8,134 nucleotides of DNA. It comes from Alphaproteobacteria bacterium. Its GTDB lineage: Bacteria; Pseudomonadota; Alphaproteobacteria; Rhodobacterales; Rhodobacteraceae. This document shows positions 1 to 6,834 of the stretch, piece after piece. The notes beneath the pieces are model-generated. The model was not told the origin of the DNA. It searched no databases and worked only from the letters and a program-made list of their open reading frames with translations. The stretch is taken from positions 1 to 8,134 of the forward strand of contig JAUIBJ010000126.1 in the NCBI GenBank assembly GCA_030428025.1. The letters run 5' to 3'. A program made the position numbers and the translations under genes. Numbering within the stretch: the first letter of the stretch is position 1; every line of letters begins with the position of its first letter.

Positions 1-1166
1 ACGGCAATTACCGTGTCTTCGCCGAACTGGAACGGCTGTGCGGCGACTTTCCGAAGGCCCGAAGCCATGACCACGAGGCCCCCGACGAGGTGACGGTCTG
101 GTGCTCCAACGACTATCTGGGCATGGGCCAGAACGAAATCGTCCGGCAGGCGATGAAGGATGCGATCGACACCTGCGGGACCGGCGCCGGCGGTACCCGC
201 AATATTTCCGGCACCAATCACCATCACGTGGCGCTCGAACGCGAACTGGCGGATCTGCACGGCAAGGAGGCCGCCCTTCTCTTCACCTCCGGCTACGTCT
301 CGAACTGGGCCGCGCTCTCCACGCTCGGCAGCCGTCTGCCCGACGCGGTCATCCTGTCGGACGCGCTCAATCACGCCAGCATGATCGAGGGGATCCGCCA
401 CGCCCGCTGCACAAAGATCATCTGGAAGCACAACGATCCCGAAGACCTGGACCGCAAGTTGAGCCGGCTGCCCGCCAACGCCCCAAAGATCGTGGCCTTC
501 GAAAGCGTCTATTCGATGGATGGCGACATCTGCCCCATGGCCGAGATCGTCGAGGTCGCCGAAAAGCACGGCGCGATGACCTATCTCGACGAGGTGCATG
601 CCGTGGGCCTATACGGGCCGCGCGGCGGGGGCGTCAGCGAACGCGAGGGGCTGGCGGACCGGATCACCCTGATCGAGGGGACGCTGGGCAAGGCATTCGG
701 CTGCATGGGCGGCTACATCACCGGTTCGGCGGCGCTATGCGATTTCGTCCGCTCCTTCGCAAGCGGCTTCATATTCACCACGGCCCTCCCGCCGGCCGTG
801 GCGGCCGCCGCCAGGGCCTCGATCGCGCATCTGAAAACCTCCGATGCCGAGCGCCGCCGGCAGCGCCAGCAGGTGGCGCGGCTGCGGCGGTTGCTGGACG
901 CCCAGGGAATTCCGCACATGGATAATCCCAGCCACATCATTCCGGTCATGATCAAGGATCCGGTCAAGTGCCGGATGCTGTCGGACATCCTGATGCGCGA
1001 TTACGGGATCTATGTTCAGCCCATCAACTATCCCACCGTGCCCAAGGGAACGGAGCGCCTGCGCTTCACCCCCGGTCCGCTGCACAGCGACGCGGACATC
1101 GACCGCCTCGTCGCCGCGCTGACGACATTGTGGAAGCAATGCGCGCTGGCCCATGCCGTTGCCTGA
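1..1166 (+). CDS. hemA: 5-aminolevulinate synthase (5' end truncated by the window)
   Basis: PLP-dependent enzyme that condenses glycine and succinyl-CoA to 5-aminolevulinate, the first step of the C4 route to haem and bacteriochlorophyll; cytoplasmic. The reading frame is open from base 3 to the TGA at 1164-1166 and gives 387 visible residues. The family is usually about 405 long, so I infer that roughly 18 residues lie upstream. Visible motifs (numbered from the first visible codon) are TVWCSNDYLGMG near 31-42, GGTRNISGT near 63-71, the SLNHASMIEG-like DALNHASMIEG near 120-130, YLDEVHAVG with the PLP-contacting Asp196 and His199, GTLGKAFG with the Schiff-base Lys230 (codon 690-692), and GTERLRFTP near the end. 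A GTG at 90 is internal, because conserved family sequence continues upstream of it. cycA follows after 75 nt on the same strand with no terminator visible between them. Its place in the photosynthesis cluster suggests a copy serving pigment synthesis; other genomic copies cannot be seen here. Confidence 0.96.
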   Translation, partial: GNYRVFAELERLCGDFPKARSHDHEAPDEVTVWCSNDYLGMGQNEIVRQAMKDAIDTCGTGAGGTRNISGTNHHHVALERELADLHGKEAALLFTSGYVSNWAALSTLGSRLPDAVILSDALNHASMIEGIRHARCTKIIWKHNDPEDLDRKLSRLPANAPKIVAFESVYSMDGDICPMAEIVEVAEKHGAMTYLDEVHAVGLYGPRGGGVSEREGLADRITLIEGTLGKAFGCMGGYITGSAALCDFVRSFASGFIFTTALPPAVAAAARASIAHLKTSDAERRRQRQQVARLRRLLDAQGIPHMDNPSHIIPVMIKDPVKCRMLSDILMRDYGIYVQPINYPTVPKGTERLRFTPGPLHSDADIDRLVAALTTLWKQCALAHAVA

Positions 1167-1231
1167 ACTGACGCGTGTGCAGCGGTTCCGGGGCCCGGCC
1201 CGCCGCCACCCTCGAACCCAGACAATATTAT

Positions 1232-1236
1232 GGAGG
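1232..1236 (+). promoter_or_regulatory. Shine-Dalgarno of cycA, decides the start codon
   Basis: GGAGG lies 5 nt before the ATG at 1242. An in-frame ATG at 1230 overlaps this very motif and has no ribosome-binding sequence of its own. The start at 1242 also gives a normal signal peptide, so 1242 is preferred. Confidence 0.8.
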
Positions 1237-1241
1237 ATACC

Positions 1242-1676
1242 ATGAAGACACTCATATTCGCGGGGTTCGTCGCCCTCGCGACGGCCCTGCCCGTCGCGGC
1301 ACAGGACGCGGCCGGCGACGCCGAGGCCGGCGCGAAAGAGTTCAGGAAGTGCAAGGCCTGCCACATGATCGAGGGGCCGGACGGGTCCATCGTCAAGGGC
1401 GGCCGTACGGGGCCGAACCTCTACGGAATCGCCGGCCGACCGGCCGGGTCGTTCGAGGGATTCCGGTATTCGGACCTGATGCTCGCCGCGGGCGACAAGG
1501 GGCTGGAATGGAACGAAGCCGATTTCGTGGGCTACGTGCAGGATCCGACGTCCTGGCTTCAAGACTATACGGGCGAAACCGGGCGCGCGAAAATGACCTT
1601 CAAGGTCCGCAATGCCGAGGATGCGATGAACCTGTGGGCCTATCTCGCCTCGGTCGCACCGGCCGAGCAGAACTGA
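1242..1676 (+). CDS. cycA: cytochrome c2, periplasmic electron carrier
   Basis: Soluble class I c-type cytochrome that carries electrons from the cytochrome bc1 complex to the photosynthetic reaction centre, here probably through PufC. The protein has 144 residues from the chosen ATG. Residues 1-20 form a signal peptide (MKT, hydrophobic core, then PVAA) with likely cleavage after Ala20, consistent with export to the periplasm. Haem binding is shown by CKACH at 37-41, with His41 as one axial ligand and Met118 (RAKMTF) as the likely sixth ligand. The TGPNLYG loop near 56-62 and the GRPAG segment match the c2 family, as does the mature length of about 124. The gene follows hemA on the same strand, so co-transcription is plausible, and it ends before a strong hairpin facing convergent dxs. 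Sequence resemblance to Rhodobacter cytochrome c2 is clear. A membrane-anchored c-y type is unlikely because a cleavable signal is present. Confidence 0.93.
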   Translation: MKTLIFAGFVALATALPVAAQDAAGDAEAGAKEFRKCKACHMIEGPDGSIVKGGRTGPNLYGIAGRPAGSFEGFRYSDLMLAAGDKGLEWNEADFVGYVQDPTSWLQDYTGETGRAKMTFKVRNAEDAMNLWAYLASVAPAEQN

Positions 1677-1701
1677 TCCGGCCGACTGGCCCGAAAGATG
1701 T

Positions 1702-1737
1702 CAGAAAGGCCGCGCCATCCCCGGCGCGGCCTTTCTG
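1702..1737. terminator. bidirectional hairpin between convergent cycA and dxs
   Basis: A perfect 15-bp inverted repeat (1702-1716 with 1723-1737) has a 6-nt loop (1717-1722). The core is GC-rich and the outer arm is CAGAAAGG / CCTTTCTG. The symmetry gives a hairpin followed by a short T-containing stretch in either direction. It lies 25 nt after the cycA stop and 14 nt after the dxs stop, so it can serve both genes. The uridine tract is short and interrupted, so termination strength is inferred. Confidence 0.85.
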
Positions 1738-1751
1738 CTGCCGGTTCCGCC

Positions 1752-3680
1752 TCAGCGGACCGCGGTGAGCGGAACCACCTTGCCCTGCGCCCCGAGCGCC
1801 GCCCGCGCGGTGGCCGCGATATCCGCCGCCGTCATGCCGGCGGCCGCATACATCTCGGCCGGGGCGGCCTGGTCGATGAAGCGGTCCGGAAGGCAGATAT
1901 TGCGGATCGCAAGACCCCGGTCGAAGGCCCCGAGCCGCGCCAGCGCGTGCATCACCACAGAGCCGAACCCGCCTTCGGCGCCCTGCTCGATGGTCAGGAG
2001 CACGCGGTGGCGTCTGGCCAGACGAAGCACCAGATCGGTATCCAGAGGCTTTGCAAAGCGGGCATCGGCCAGGGTCACGCTCAGCCCCGACTCCGCCAGT
2101 ATCCCGGCGGCGGCGCGCGCCGGGCCAAGATGCGCCCCGAAGGACAGCAGCGCGATATCCTCGCCCTCCTGCAGCACGCGGCCCTTGCCGATCTCCAGAA
2201 CCTCGCCGGTCTCGGGCAGGGCCACGCCTTCGCCCGCTCCGCGCGGGAAGCGGAACGAGATCGGACCCTCGTCATGCGCGGCAGCGGTGGCAACCATGTG
2301 TTTGAGTTCCGCCTCGTCGGCGGCGGCCATCACCGTGACCCCCGGCAGACAGCCCAGATAGGCGATATCGTAGGCGCCGGCATGGGTCGCTCCGTCGGCC
2401 CCCACCAGCCCGGCGCGGTCGATGGCAAAGCGCACGGGCAGCCCCTGCAGCGCGACGTCATGCACCACCTGGTCAAAGCCGCGCTGAAGGAAGGTGGAAT
2501 AGATCGCGCAGAACGGCTTCAGTCCGCTGGCCGCCATGCCGGCGGCAAAGGTCACGGCATGCTGTTCCGCGATCCCCACGTCGAAGACGCGCGACGGGAA
2601 GCGCTTTGCCATGATGTCGATGCCAGTGCCCGAGGGCATGGCGGCGGTGACCGCCACGATATCCGCGTCCCGCGCCGCCGCCTCCGTCAGGGCCGTACCG
2701 AAAACGGATGTATAGCTCGGCGCGCCGCCGGCCTTCTTGACCTGAGCGCCGGTGGCCGGGTCGAATTTCGCCACCCCGTGGCCGCGGTCGGCGCTGGTCT
2801 CGGCGGGCGCGTAGCCCTTGCCCTTCACGGTGCAGCAATGAATCAGAACCGGCCCGGTGGCGCGCGCGCGCGCCGCGCGCAGAACCTGCAGAAGCTGGCC
2901 CATGTCATGGCCGTCGACGGGACCGACATAGTCGAAGCCCAGATTTTCGAACACCGTGCCCGACCCGGCCAGACCCGTCACCAGCTGCCGCGCCCTCCTG
3001 GCGCCGTCGCGCACGGGCCGGGGCATCACCGCCTCGAGCCCTTCCGCCAGGGACCGCATGTTCGCCAGAGGGTCGCCGGCCTGCAGCCCGCTCAGATAAC
3101 GGGACATCGCGCCGACCGGCGGGGCGATGCTCATTTCGTTGTCGTTGAGAATGACGAAGAGGCGCCGCCCCTCGGCGCCGGCATTGTTGAGCGCTTCATA
3201 GGCCATTCCGGCGCTGATCGCCCCGTCACCGATGACGGCAATGGCATCGCCCGTGGCCTGGCCCATGTCGCGCCCCACCGCAAAGCCCAGCGCGGCGCTG
3301 ATCGAGGTCGAGGAATGCGCGGCCCCGAACGGGTCGAACCGCGACTCGGCGCGCTTGGTGAATCCGCTGAGACCGTCCTTCTGGCGCAGCGTCCGGATCC
3401 GGTCGCGCCGGCCGGTGAGGATCTTGTGTGGATAGCACTGATGGCCCACATCCCAGATCAGCTTGTCCATCGGTGTGTTGAATACGGCGTGGATGGCCAC
3501 GCTCAGTTCCACGACCCCCAGGCCCGAGCCAAGATGCCCGCCCGTTTCCGATACGGCCGATATCACCTCGGCACGCAGTTCGCCCGCCAGCCGGTCCAGC
3601 TCGGCATCGCTCATCCTGCGCAGATCCGACGGACCGGCGACATTGTCCAATAGTGGCGTTCTAGGTCTGTCGGCTTGCAT
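1752..3680 (-). CDS. dxs: 1-deoxy-D-xylulose-5-phosphate synthase
   Basis: Thiamine-diphosphate enzyme that joins pyruvate and glyceraldehyde 3-phosphate to give 1-deoxy-D-xylulose 5-phosphate. This is the first step of the MEP isoprenoid pathway, which supplies carotenoids, the phytyl tail of bacteriochlorophyll and quinones. It has 642 residues, the usual length. Visible marks are SETGGHLGSGLG near 44-55 (His49), WDVGHQCYPHKILTGR near 76-91, HSSTS at 122-126, the thiamine-diphosphate motif GDG at 151-153 ending in NDN at 179-181, the catalytic-Glu segment GIAEQH with Glu372, and DRAGLVGADGATHAG near 421-434. The C-terminal transketolase domain is complete. The N-terminus (MQADRPRTPLLD) aligns with known Dxs starts, and an A/G-rich ribosome-binding stretch (AAAGGGGGG) lies just upstream at 3685-3693. 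It follows pufC on the same strand after 106 nt, as dxs follows the puf operon in Rhodobacter capsulatus. Read-through from puf or a separate promoter are both possible. Confidence 0.97.
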   Translation of the reverse strand: MQADRPRTPLLDNVAGPSDLRRMSDAELDRLAGELRAEVISAVSETGGHLGSGLGVVELSVAIHAVFNTPMDKLIWDVGHQCYPHKILTGRRDRIRTLRQKDGLSGFTKRAESRFDPFGAAHSSTSISAALGFAVGRDMGQATGDAIAVIGDGAISAGMAYEALNNAGAEGRRLFVILNDNEMSIAPPVGAMSRYLSGLQAGDPLANMRSLAEGLEAVMPRPVRDGARRARQLVTGLAGSGTVFENLGFDYVGPVDGHDMGQLLQVLRAARARATGPVLIHCCTVKGKGYAPAETSADRGHGVAKFDPATGAQVKKAGGAPSYTSVFGTALTEAAARDADIVAVTAAMPSGTGIDIMAKRFPSRVFDVGIAEQHAVTFAAGMAASGLKPFCAIYSTFLQRGFDQVVHDVALQGLPVRFAIDRAGLVGADGATHAGAYDIAYLGCLPGVTVMAAADEAELKHMVATAAAHDEGPISFRFPRGAGEGVALPETGEVLEIGKGRVLQEGEDIALLSFGAHLGPARAAAGILAESGLSVTLADARFAKPLDTDLVLRLARRHRVLLTIEQGAEGGFGSVVMHALARLGAFDRGLAIRNICLPDRFIDQAAPAEMYAAAGMTAADIAATARAALGAQGKVVPLTAVR

Positions 3681-3755
3681 CGCACCCCCCTTTCCAGGTG
3701 GCCTTTGGCGTCGCCCGCGTTTCGGGGCCGGCTCGCGAACGGCGCGATGATGGGA

Positions 3756-3778
3756 CGCGGCCCGACAGGCGGGCCGCG
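3756..3778 (-). terminator. hairpin after pufC, likely puf mRNA 3' end or stabiliser
   Basis: A perfect 9-bp GC stem (3756-3764 with 3770-3778) with the 5-nt loop ACAGG on the + strand starts 8 nt past the pufC stop. No T tract follows in the direction of puf transcription, so it may stabilise the 3' end or terminate weakly rather than act as a strict terminator. The remaining pufC-dxs spacer (3681-3755) shows only the dxs ribosome-binding stretch. Confidence 0.6.
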
Positions 3779-3786
3779 CCGTCCGG

Positions 3787-4881
3787 TCAGTTGCCGCTGT
3801 AGTCGGGCTCGCCCGAAGTCGTGGCCAGTTCCGGCCAGTCGGCGATCACGTTGGTTCCCTGCAACGGCTGCTGATAGCCCTTGTGGCAGGTGCGGCAGGC
3901 GGCCTTGGGCGCATCACCCAGCTTCGGCCCCAGGCGCTCGGGCGGATAAAGCCCGGCCAGCGGCACGAGATAGGTCTCGTTGAGCTCCTGAACCATCTGG
4001 ATGCCAAGGGTCTCGGTCGACCATTGCAGGGTCACCTGGGCGCCGTCATAGAAGGCGCGGGTGTTGTGACAGAACGTGCAGTTCACGCCCAGCGAATTGG
4101 CAATATAGTTCATGAAGGCATAGGTCCGCTCGGCATGCTGAATACCGGGATAGCCGTCCCGGCCGGGAATGCCCGCGACGCGGCTTTCCAGGTCGTGCAC
4201 GCCGATCACTTCGTAATTCAGCAGATAGGCCTCGAGTGCGTCGGAGGGCAGCGAGGTGAAACTGCTCAAGGGCGACACGCGGTTCTGCACCGCCGACCAG
4301 CCTTCGGCGGCCATCACCACCGGGGTCTGCTTGAACCAGATGTCGCTCGGAACCGGCTCGCCGCGATGGCAGGTATAGCAGGTGACACCCACCTGCTTGT
4401 TGGCGTTCACATGGCCATCCCAGTTCTCGTTGATGTTCTGGACCATGCCGATCATCACATGGCCGACCGCGGTCTGATAGCTGTCGGGATCGTCGAACAG
4501 GTCCGGAATTCCCGTCCATTCGCGCATGGCCGCCAACAGACGGTCGTAATTGTCGACGGTCAGCCCCTCCAGCCCCGGCGGCACGTTCTCACGCGCGCTG
4601 CCGGCCGTCTGTTCGCCACCCTGCGGCGCCACCGGCGCGGAGGTGGACGCGAGGAACCCCTCGATCCCCGGGTCCGGCCTGCCGAGATCGGCCTTGAATT
4701 TCGGCACGTACATGCCGGTGCCCCGTGGACCGGTCTGCAGGCTTTCGGTCGCATAGGGCTGACCGAGAACCACCAGCGCGGCGGCGGCGATCACGGCCAC
4801 CCCGACGACGCCGACAAGGATGGCAGGACGTTCGACGTCGGTCGGGTTTTCCTTGTTCCATTTGTTGAACCAGCTGAACAT
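3787..4881 (-). CDS. pufC: reaction-centre cytochrome c subunit with three haem motifs
   Basis: Membrane-anchored multihaem cytochrome bound to the periplasmic face of the reaction centre, re-reducing the oxidised special pair. From the ATG at 4881 it has 364 residues. It opens MFSWFNKWN like known PufC proteins, then has a membrane anchor near 19-40 with no lipobox Cys, and a GPRGTGM motif near 52-58. Only three CxxCH motifs are present: CYTCH 168-172, CTFCH 268-272 and CRTCH 329-333. The usual first motif is absent. By alignment from memory, ligands Met143 (haem 2), His157 (haem 4) and Met257 (haem 3) are kept, while the haem-1 Met position is Leu116. An in-frame ATG at 4887 overlaps the pufM stop (ATGA), but AGGAGG at 4889-4894 is too close to it and well spaced for 4881. 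This is the last puf gene. The family is normally tetrahaem; Rhodovulum sulfidophilum has a three-haem form. Confidence 0.95.
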   Translation of the reverse strand: MFSWFNKWNKENPTDVERPAILVGVVGVAVIAAAALVVLGQPYATESLQTGPRGTGMYVPKFKADLGRPDPGIEGFLASTSAPVAPQGGEQTAGSARENVPPGLEGLTVDNYDRLLAAMREWTGIPDLFDDPDSYQTAVGHVMIGMVQNINENWDGHVNANKQVGVTCYTCHRGEPVPSDIWFKQTPVVMAAEGWSAVQNRVSPLSSFTSLPSDALEAYLLNYEVIGVHDLESRVAGIPGRDGYPGIQHAERTYAFMNYIANSLGVNCTFCHNTRAFYDGAQVTLQWSTETLGIQMVQELNETYLVPLAGLYPPERLGPKLGDAPKAACRTCHKGYQQPLQGTNVIADWPELATTSGEPDYSGN

Positions 4882-4883
4882 GG

Positions 4884-5870
4884 TCATTCCTCCTGCCCGA
4901 TGAAGGCTTCGTAGGATCCGTAGCTCTCGTAGCCGTAGGAGCCGTCATACATCGGCGCGAAATTGTGTTCCTGCGCCCAGATGAACCAGTTGTCGACCAC
5001 CGTTCCGGTCAGCAGGATGCCGATCCCGCCGGTGATGGGCGTCAGAACCGCGAACCACCAGGCCCAGCGGTGGATGCCCTCCATCGTCGCGTTGAACCCC
5101 ATGGTCCAGCGCCAGAACAGCGCGGCGCGCTCGCTCGCGGTGCCCCGGTCGACGATCTGTTCCAGTTCGCGGTCGCCTCCGAAGCGGCTGACAGCCAGGA
5201 TCGTGGCGCCGTGCATCGCAAACAGCAGGCACGAGCCATAAAGGAACACGATCGAGAGGCAGTGGAACGGGTTGTAATAGAGGTTCCCGTAGCGAATGGA
5301 GAAGGCCGTGGTCCAGTCGAGATGCGGGAAGATCCCGTATGGCACCGCTTCCGACCACGACCCCATCAGGATCGGCCGGAACAGACCAAGGACCAGGAAC
5401 AGCCAGATCGCGCTCGCGAAGGCCCAGGCGACATGCTTGCCCATCTTGTGCTGCTCGGCCAGCAGATAGGTGCGCAGCCACCATGTGCAGACACTGACCA
5501 GCAGGAAGAACGAGGCGATGATGTACCACCCGCCATCCTGCAGGGGCGGAATCTTCAGCCCGTATTCGGGGCTCGGCGGCTCCAGCGCCAGCCAGAAGCC
5601 CTGGCGCAGGAATTCCGGGATCGACCAGTTGACCTGCGCCAGCATGTTCAGCCCGATGATGTTGAGGCAGAGGATGCCCGTGGCGATCGAGATCATCCCG
5701 GTCCAGCCCAGATAGACCGGTCCGAGCTGGGCGTTGCCGATCCAGCCGATCAGCTTGCTGAAGCCCGGCTGTCCGAGCCGTTCCTCGGCCATGTTGTTGG
5801 CGTTGTCCATGCCCATTTCGGGCGCGCCCCGGACCTGAACCTGCGTGAAGATATTCTGATACTCAGCCAT
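4884..5870 (-). CDS. pufM: photosynthetic reaction centre M subunit
   Basis: Integral membrane core subunit of the type II reaction centre, paired with PufL to hold bacteriochlorophylls, bacteriopheophytins, quinone QA and the non-haem iron. It has 328 residues and five membrane helices, near 53-77, 111-138, 145-168, 199-225 and 263-286. Cofactor residues fall exactly one position after the R. sphaeroides mature numbering, as expected with Met counted: His183 (accessory pigment), His203 (special pair), Tyr211, His220, Glu235 and His267 (iron), and Trp253 (QA site). The protein runs about 20 residues past the R. sphaeroides M end with a tail rich in Tyr, Gly and Ser. The start at 5870 lies 3 nt after the pufL stop. 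A GGGGA-type ribosome site sits in the end of pufL, which suggests translational coupling. The last codons of pufM carry the ribosome site of pufC. Confidence 0.98.
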   Translation of the reverse strand: MAEYQNIFTQVQVRGAPEMGMDNANNMAEERLGQPGFSKLIGWIGNAQLGPVYLGWTGMISIATGILCLNIIGLNMLAQVNWSIPEFLRQGFWLALEPPSPEYGLKIPPLQDGGWYIIASFFLLVSVCTWWLRTYLLAEQHKMGKHVAWAFASAIWLFLVLGLFRPILMGSWSEAVPYGIFPHLDWTTAFSIRYGNLYYNPFHCLSIVFLYGSCLLFAMHGATILAVSRFGGDRELEQIVDRGTASERAALFWRWTMGFNATMEGIHRWAWWFAVLTPITGGIGILLTGTVVDNWFIWAQEHNFAPMYDGSYGYESYGSYEAFIGQEE

Positions 5871-5873
5871 TGT

Positions 5874-6710
5874 TCACATCCCCTGAGAAGGCCAGATCGG
5901 CAATTCGAGCCACCAGTTCCACCACTCGGGCCAGCCCTTGGTCCAGACCGGGCCGCTGATGATGATGCAGATGGCTGACCAGAACCCGGCATTGAGCGCC
6001 AGCAGTAGACCGAGGCGGTGAATGCCCAGCGTGCCCACGGAATAACCGATGAGATCACGGAAGAAGGTGTCTTCGTGATCGGGCGTCTTCATGTCTTCCC
6101 CCTTTTCGGGGTTGGCGGCCGAAAGGATCAGCCCGCCATGCAGCGCCAGTGCAAGACAGGTGGTGAAGAAGAACGTCACCGCCAGCATATGCGCCGGGTT
6201 GTAATGGAAGTGCAGATAGGCGTAGCCGGTGTTGGACACCCAGTCGAGATGGCTAAAGATACCGTAGGGAAAGCCGTGTCCCCAGGCGCCCATCAGGACG
6301 GGGCGGAACACCACCAGCGTGAGATAGGCAAAGATCGCGACGCTGAAGGCGAAGGGCACATGATAGCCGATGCCGAGCTTGCGGCATATCTCCACCTCAC
6401 GCAGCGCCCAGCTGCAGAACGCGCCGATGGCGCAGATCGTGATGATCTGCCAGAGCCCGCCCTCCATGAGCGGAGCGGCCCCCAGGCCATAGCTCAGATC
6501 GGGCGGCGCAATATTTATAAGCCAGGGGTTGAACGTGCCCTGATGGGCCGCCCCCCAGAAGATCAGGATGGTCCCCAGAAGGGCAAAAAAGGCCGTGGTC
6601 ACCCCGAAGAAGCCCACGTAGAAAGGCCCTACCCAGAAGTCGAACAGATCGCCGCCGATCAGCGTCCCTCCGCGGACACGGTACTTTCTCTCAAAGCTAA
6701 GCAACGCCAT
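5874..6710 (-). CDS. pufL: photosynthetic reaction centre L subunit
   Basis: Integral membrane partner of PufM; its branch carries the active electron path to QA, and it forms the QB site. It has 278 residues and five helices, near 33-55, 84-111, 116-139, 171-198 and 226-249. Functional residues match R. sphaeroides L plus one: Glu105 (bacteriopheophytin bond), His154 (accessory pigment), His169, His174 (special pair), His191 and His231 (iron), and Glu213, Asp214 and Ser224 (proton path to QB). No key residue is missing. The ATG at 6710 is preceded by GGAGAG (6717-6722) at 6-nt spacing, and the N-terminus MALLSFERKYRVRGG is typical. A 124-nt structured spacer separates it from pufA, which in Rhodobacter lets antenna mRNA outlast the reaction-centre mRNA. 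pufM follows after 3 nt. Confidence 0.98.
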   Translation of the reverse strand: MALLSFERKYRVRGGTLIGGDLFDFWVGPFYVGFFGVTTAFFALLGTILIFWGAAHQGTFNPWLINIAPPDLSYGLGAAPLMEGGLWQIITICAIGAFCSWALREVEICRKLGIGYHVPFAFSVAIFAYLTLVVFRPVLMGAWGHGFPYGIFSHLDWVSNTGYAYLHFHYNPAHMLAVTFFFTTCLALALHGGLILSAANPEKGEDMKTPDHEDTFFRDLIGYSVGTLGIHRLGLLLALNAGFWSAICIIISGPVWTKGWPEWWNWWLELPIWPSQGM

Positions 6711-6730
6711 TTGTGTCTCTCCGCGTTTGG

Positions 6731-6758
6731 CGGCTGGTCCCGTCCAGACCGGAAGCCG
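6731..6758 (-). other. possible second hairpin in the pufA-pufL spacer
   Basis: CGGCT-GGTC (6731-6739) can pair with GACC (6747-6750) and AGCCG (6754-6758), leaving a 7-nt loop and a 3-nt bulge (GGA on the + strand). It lies between the strong hairpin at 6782-6808 and the pufL ribosome site. The pairing is read by eye and not energy-tested, so it may not form. Confidence 0.4.
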
Positions 6759-6781
6759 TCATGAAGTCTTTCGTTTGTTCC

Positions 6782-6808
6782 GTTGCGGGCGGCCGCACCG
6801 CCCGCAAC
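6782..6808 (-). promoter_or_regulatory. pufA-pufL intercistronic mRNA hairpin
   Basis: A perfect 11-bp stem (6782-6792 with 6798-6808) with a 5-nt loop lies 26 nt after the pufA stop. No T-rich run follows in the direction of transcription, which argues against a plain terminator. In Rhodobacter capsulatus, hairpins at this place protect the 3' end of the pufBA mRNA from decay and so give more LH1 than reaction centre. I infer the same role here from position and structure. Confidence 0.85.
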
Positions 6809-6834
6809 ATTGGTGTCGGACTTGCATCCCTAGG

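Noticed and set aside
90..92. GTG at 90 as a possible hemA start
   Set aside because: Upstream in-frame residues (NYRVFAELERL..FPKA) match the HemA N-terminus, so the gene begins before the window.
1226..1231. TATTAT resembling a -10 box before cycA
   Set aside because: It abuts the ribosome site, leaving no room for a normal leader, and no convincing -35 box is seen. It may simply keep the start region unstructured.
2860..2880. Alternating CG run in dxs (possible Z-DNA)
   Set aside because: It encodes an Arg/Ala-rich stretch of Dxs in a high-GC gene; codon bias explains it.
1698..3653. 651-codon open frame on the + strand, opposite dxs
   Set aside because: It is the antisense of a gene with clear Dxs motifs throughout. 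The predicted product is Arg-, Gly- and His-rich with no family resemblance, as expected of GC-rich antisense frames.
3883..5978. Long + strand frames (3883-4914 and 4965-5978) opposite pufC and pufM
   Set aside because: They mirror conserved puf genes, have no ribosome sites or recognisable domains, and look like GC-driven shadows.
6697..6762. 21-codon minus-strand ORF overlapping the pufL start
   Set aside because: The ribosome site is weak, there is no known counterpart, and such short frames are common by chance. Without comparative data it is not called.
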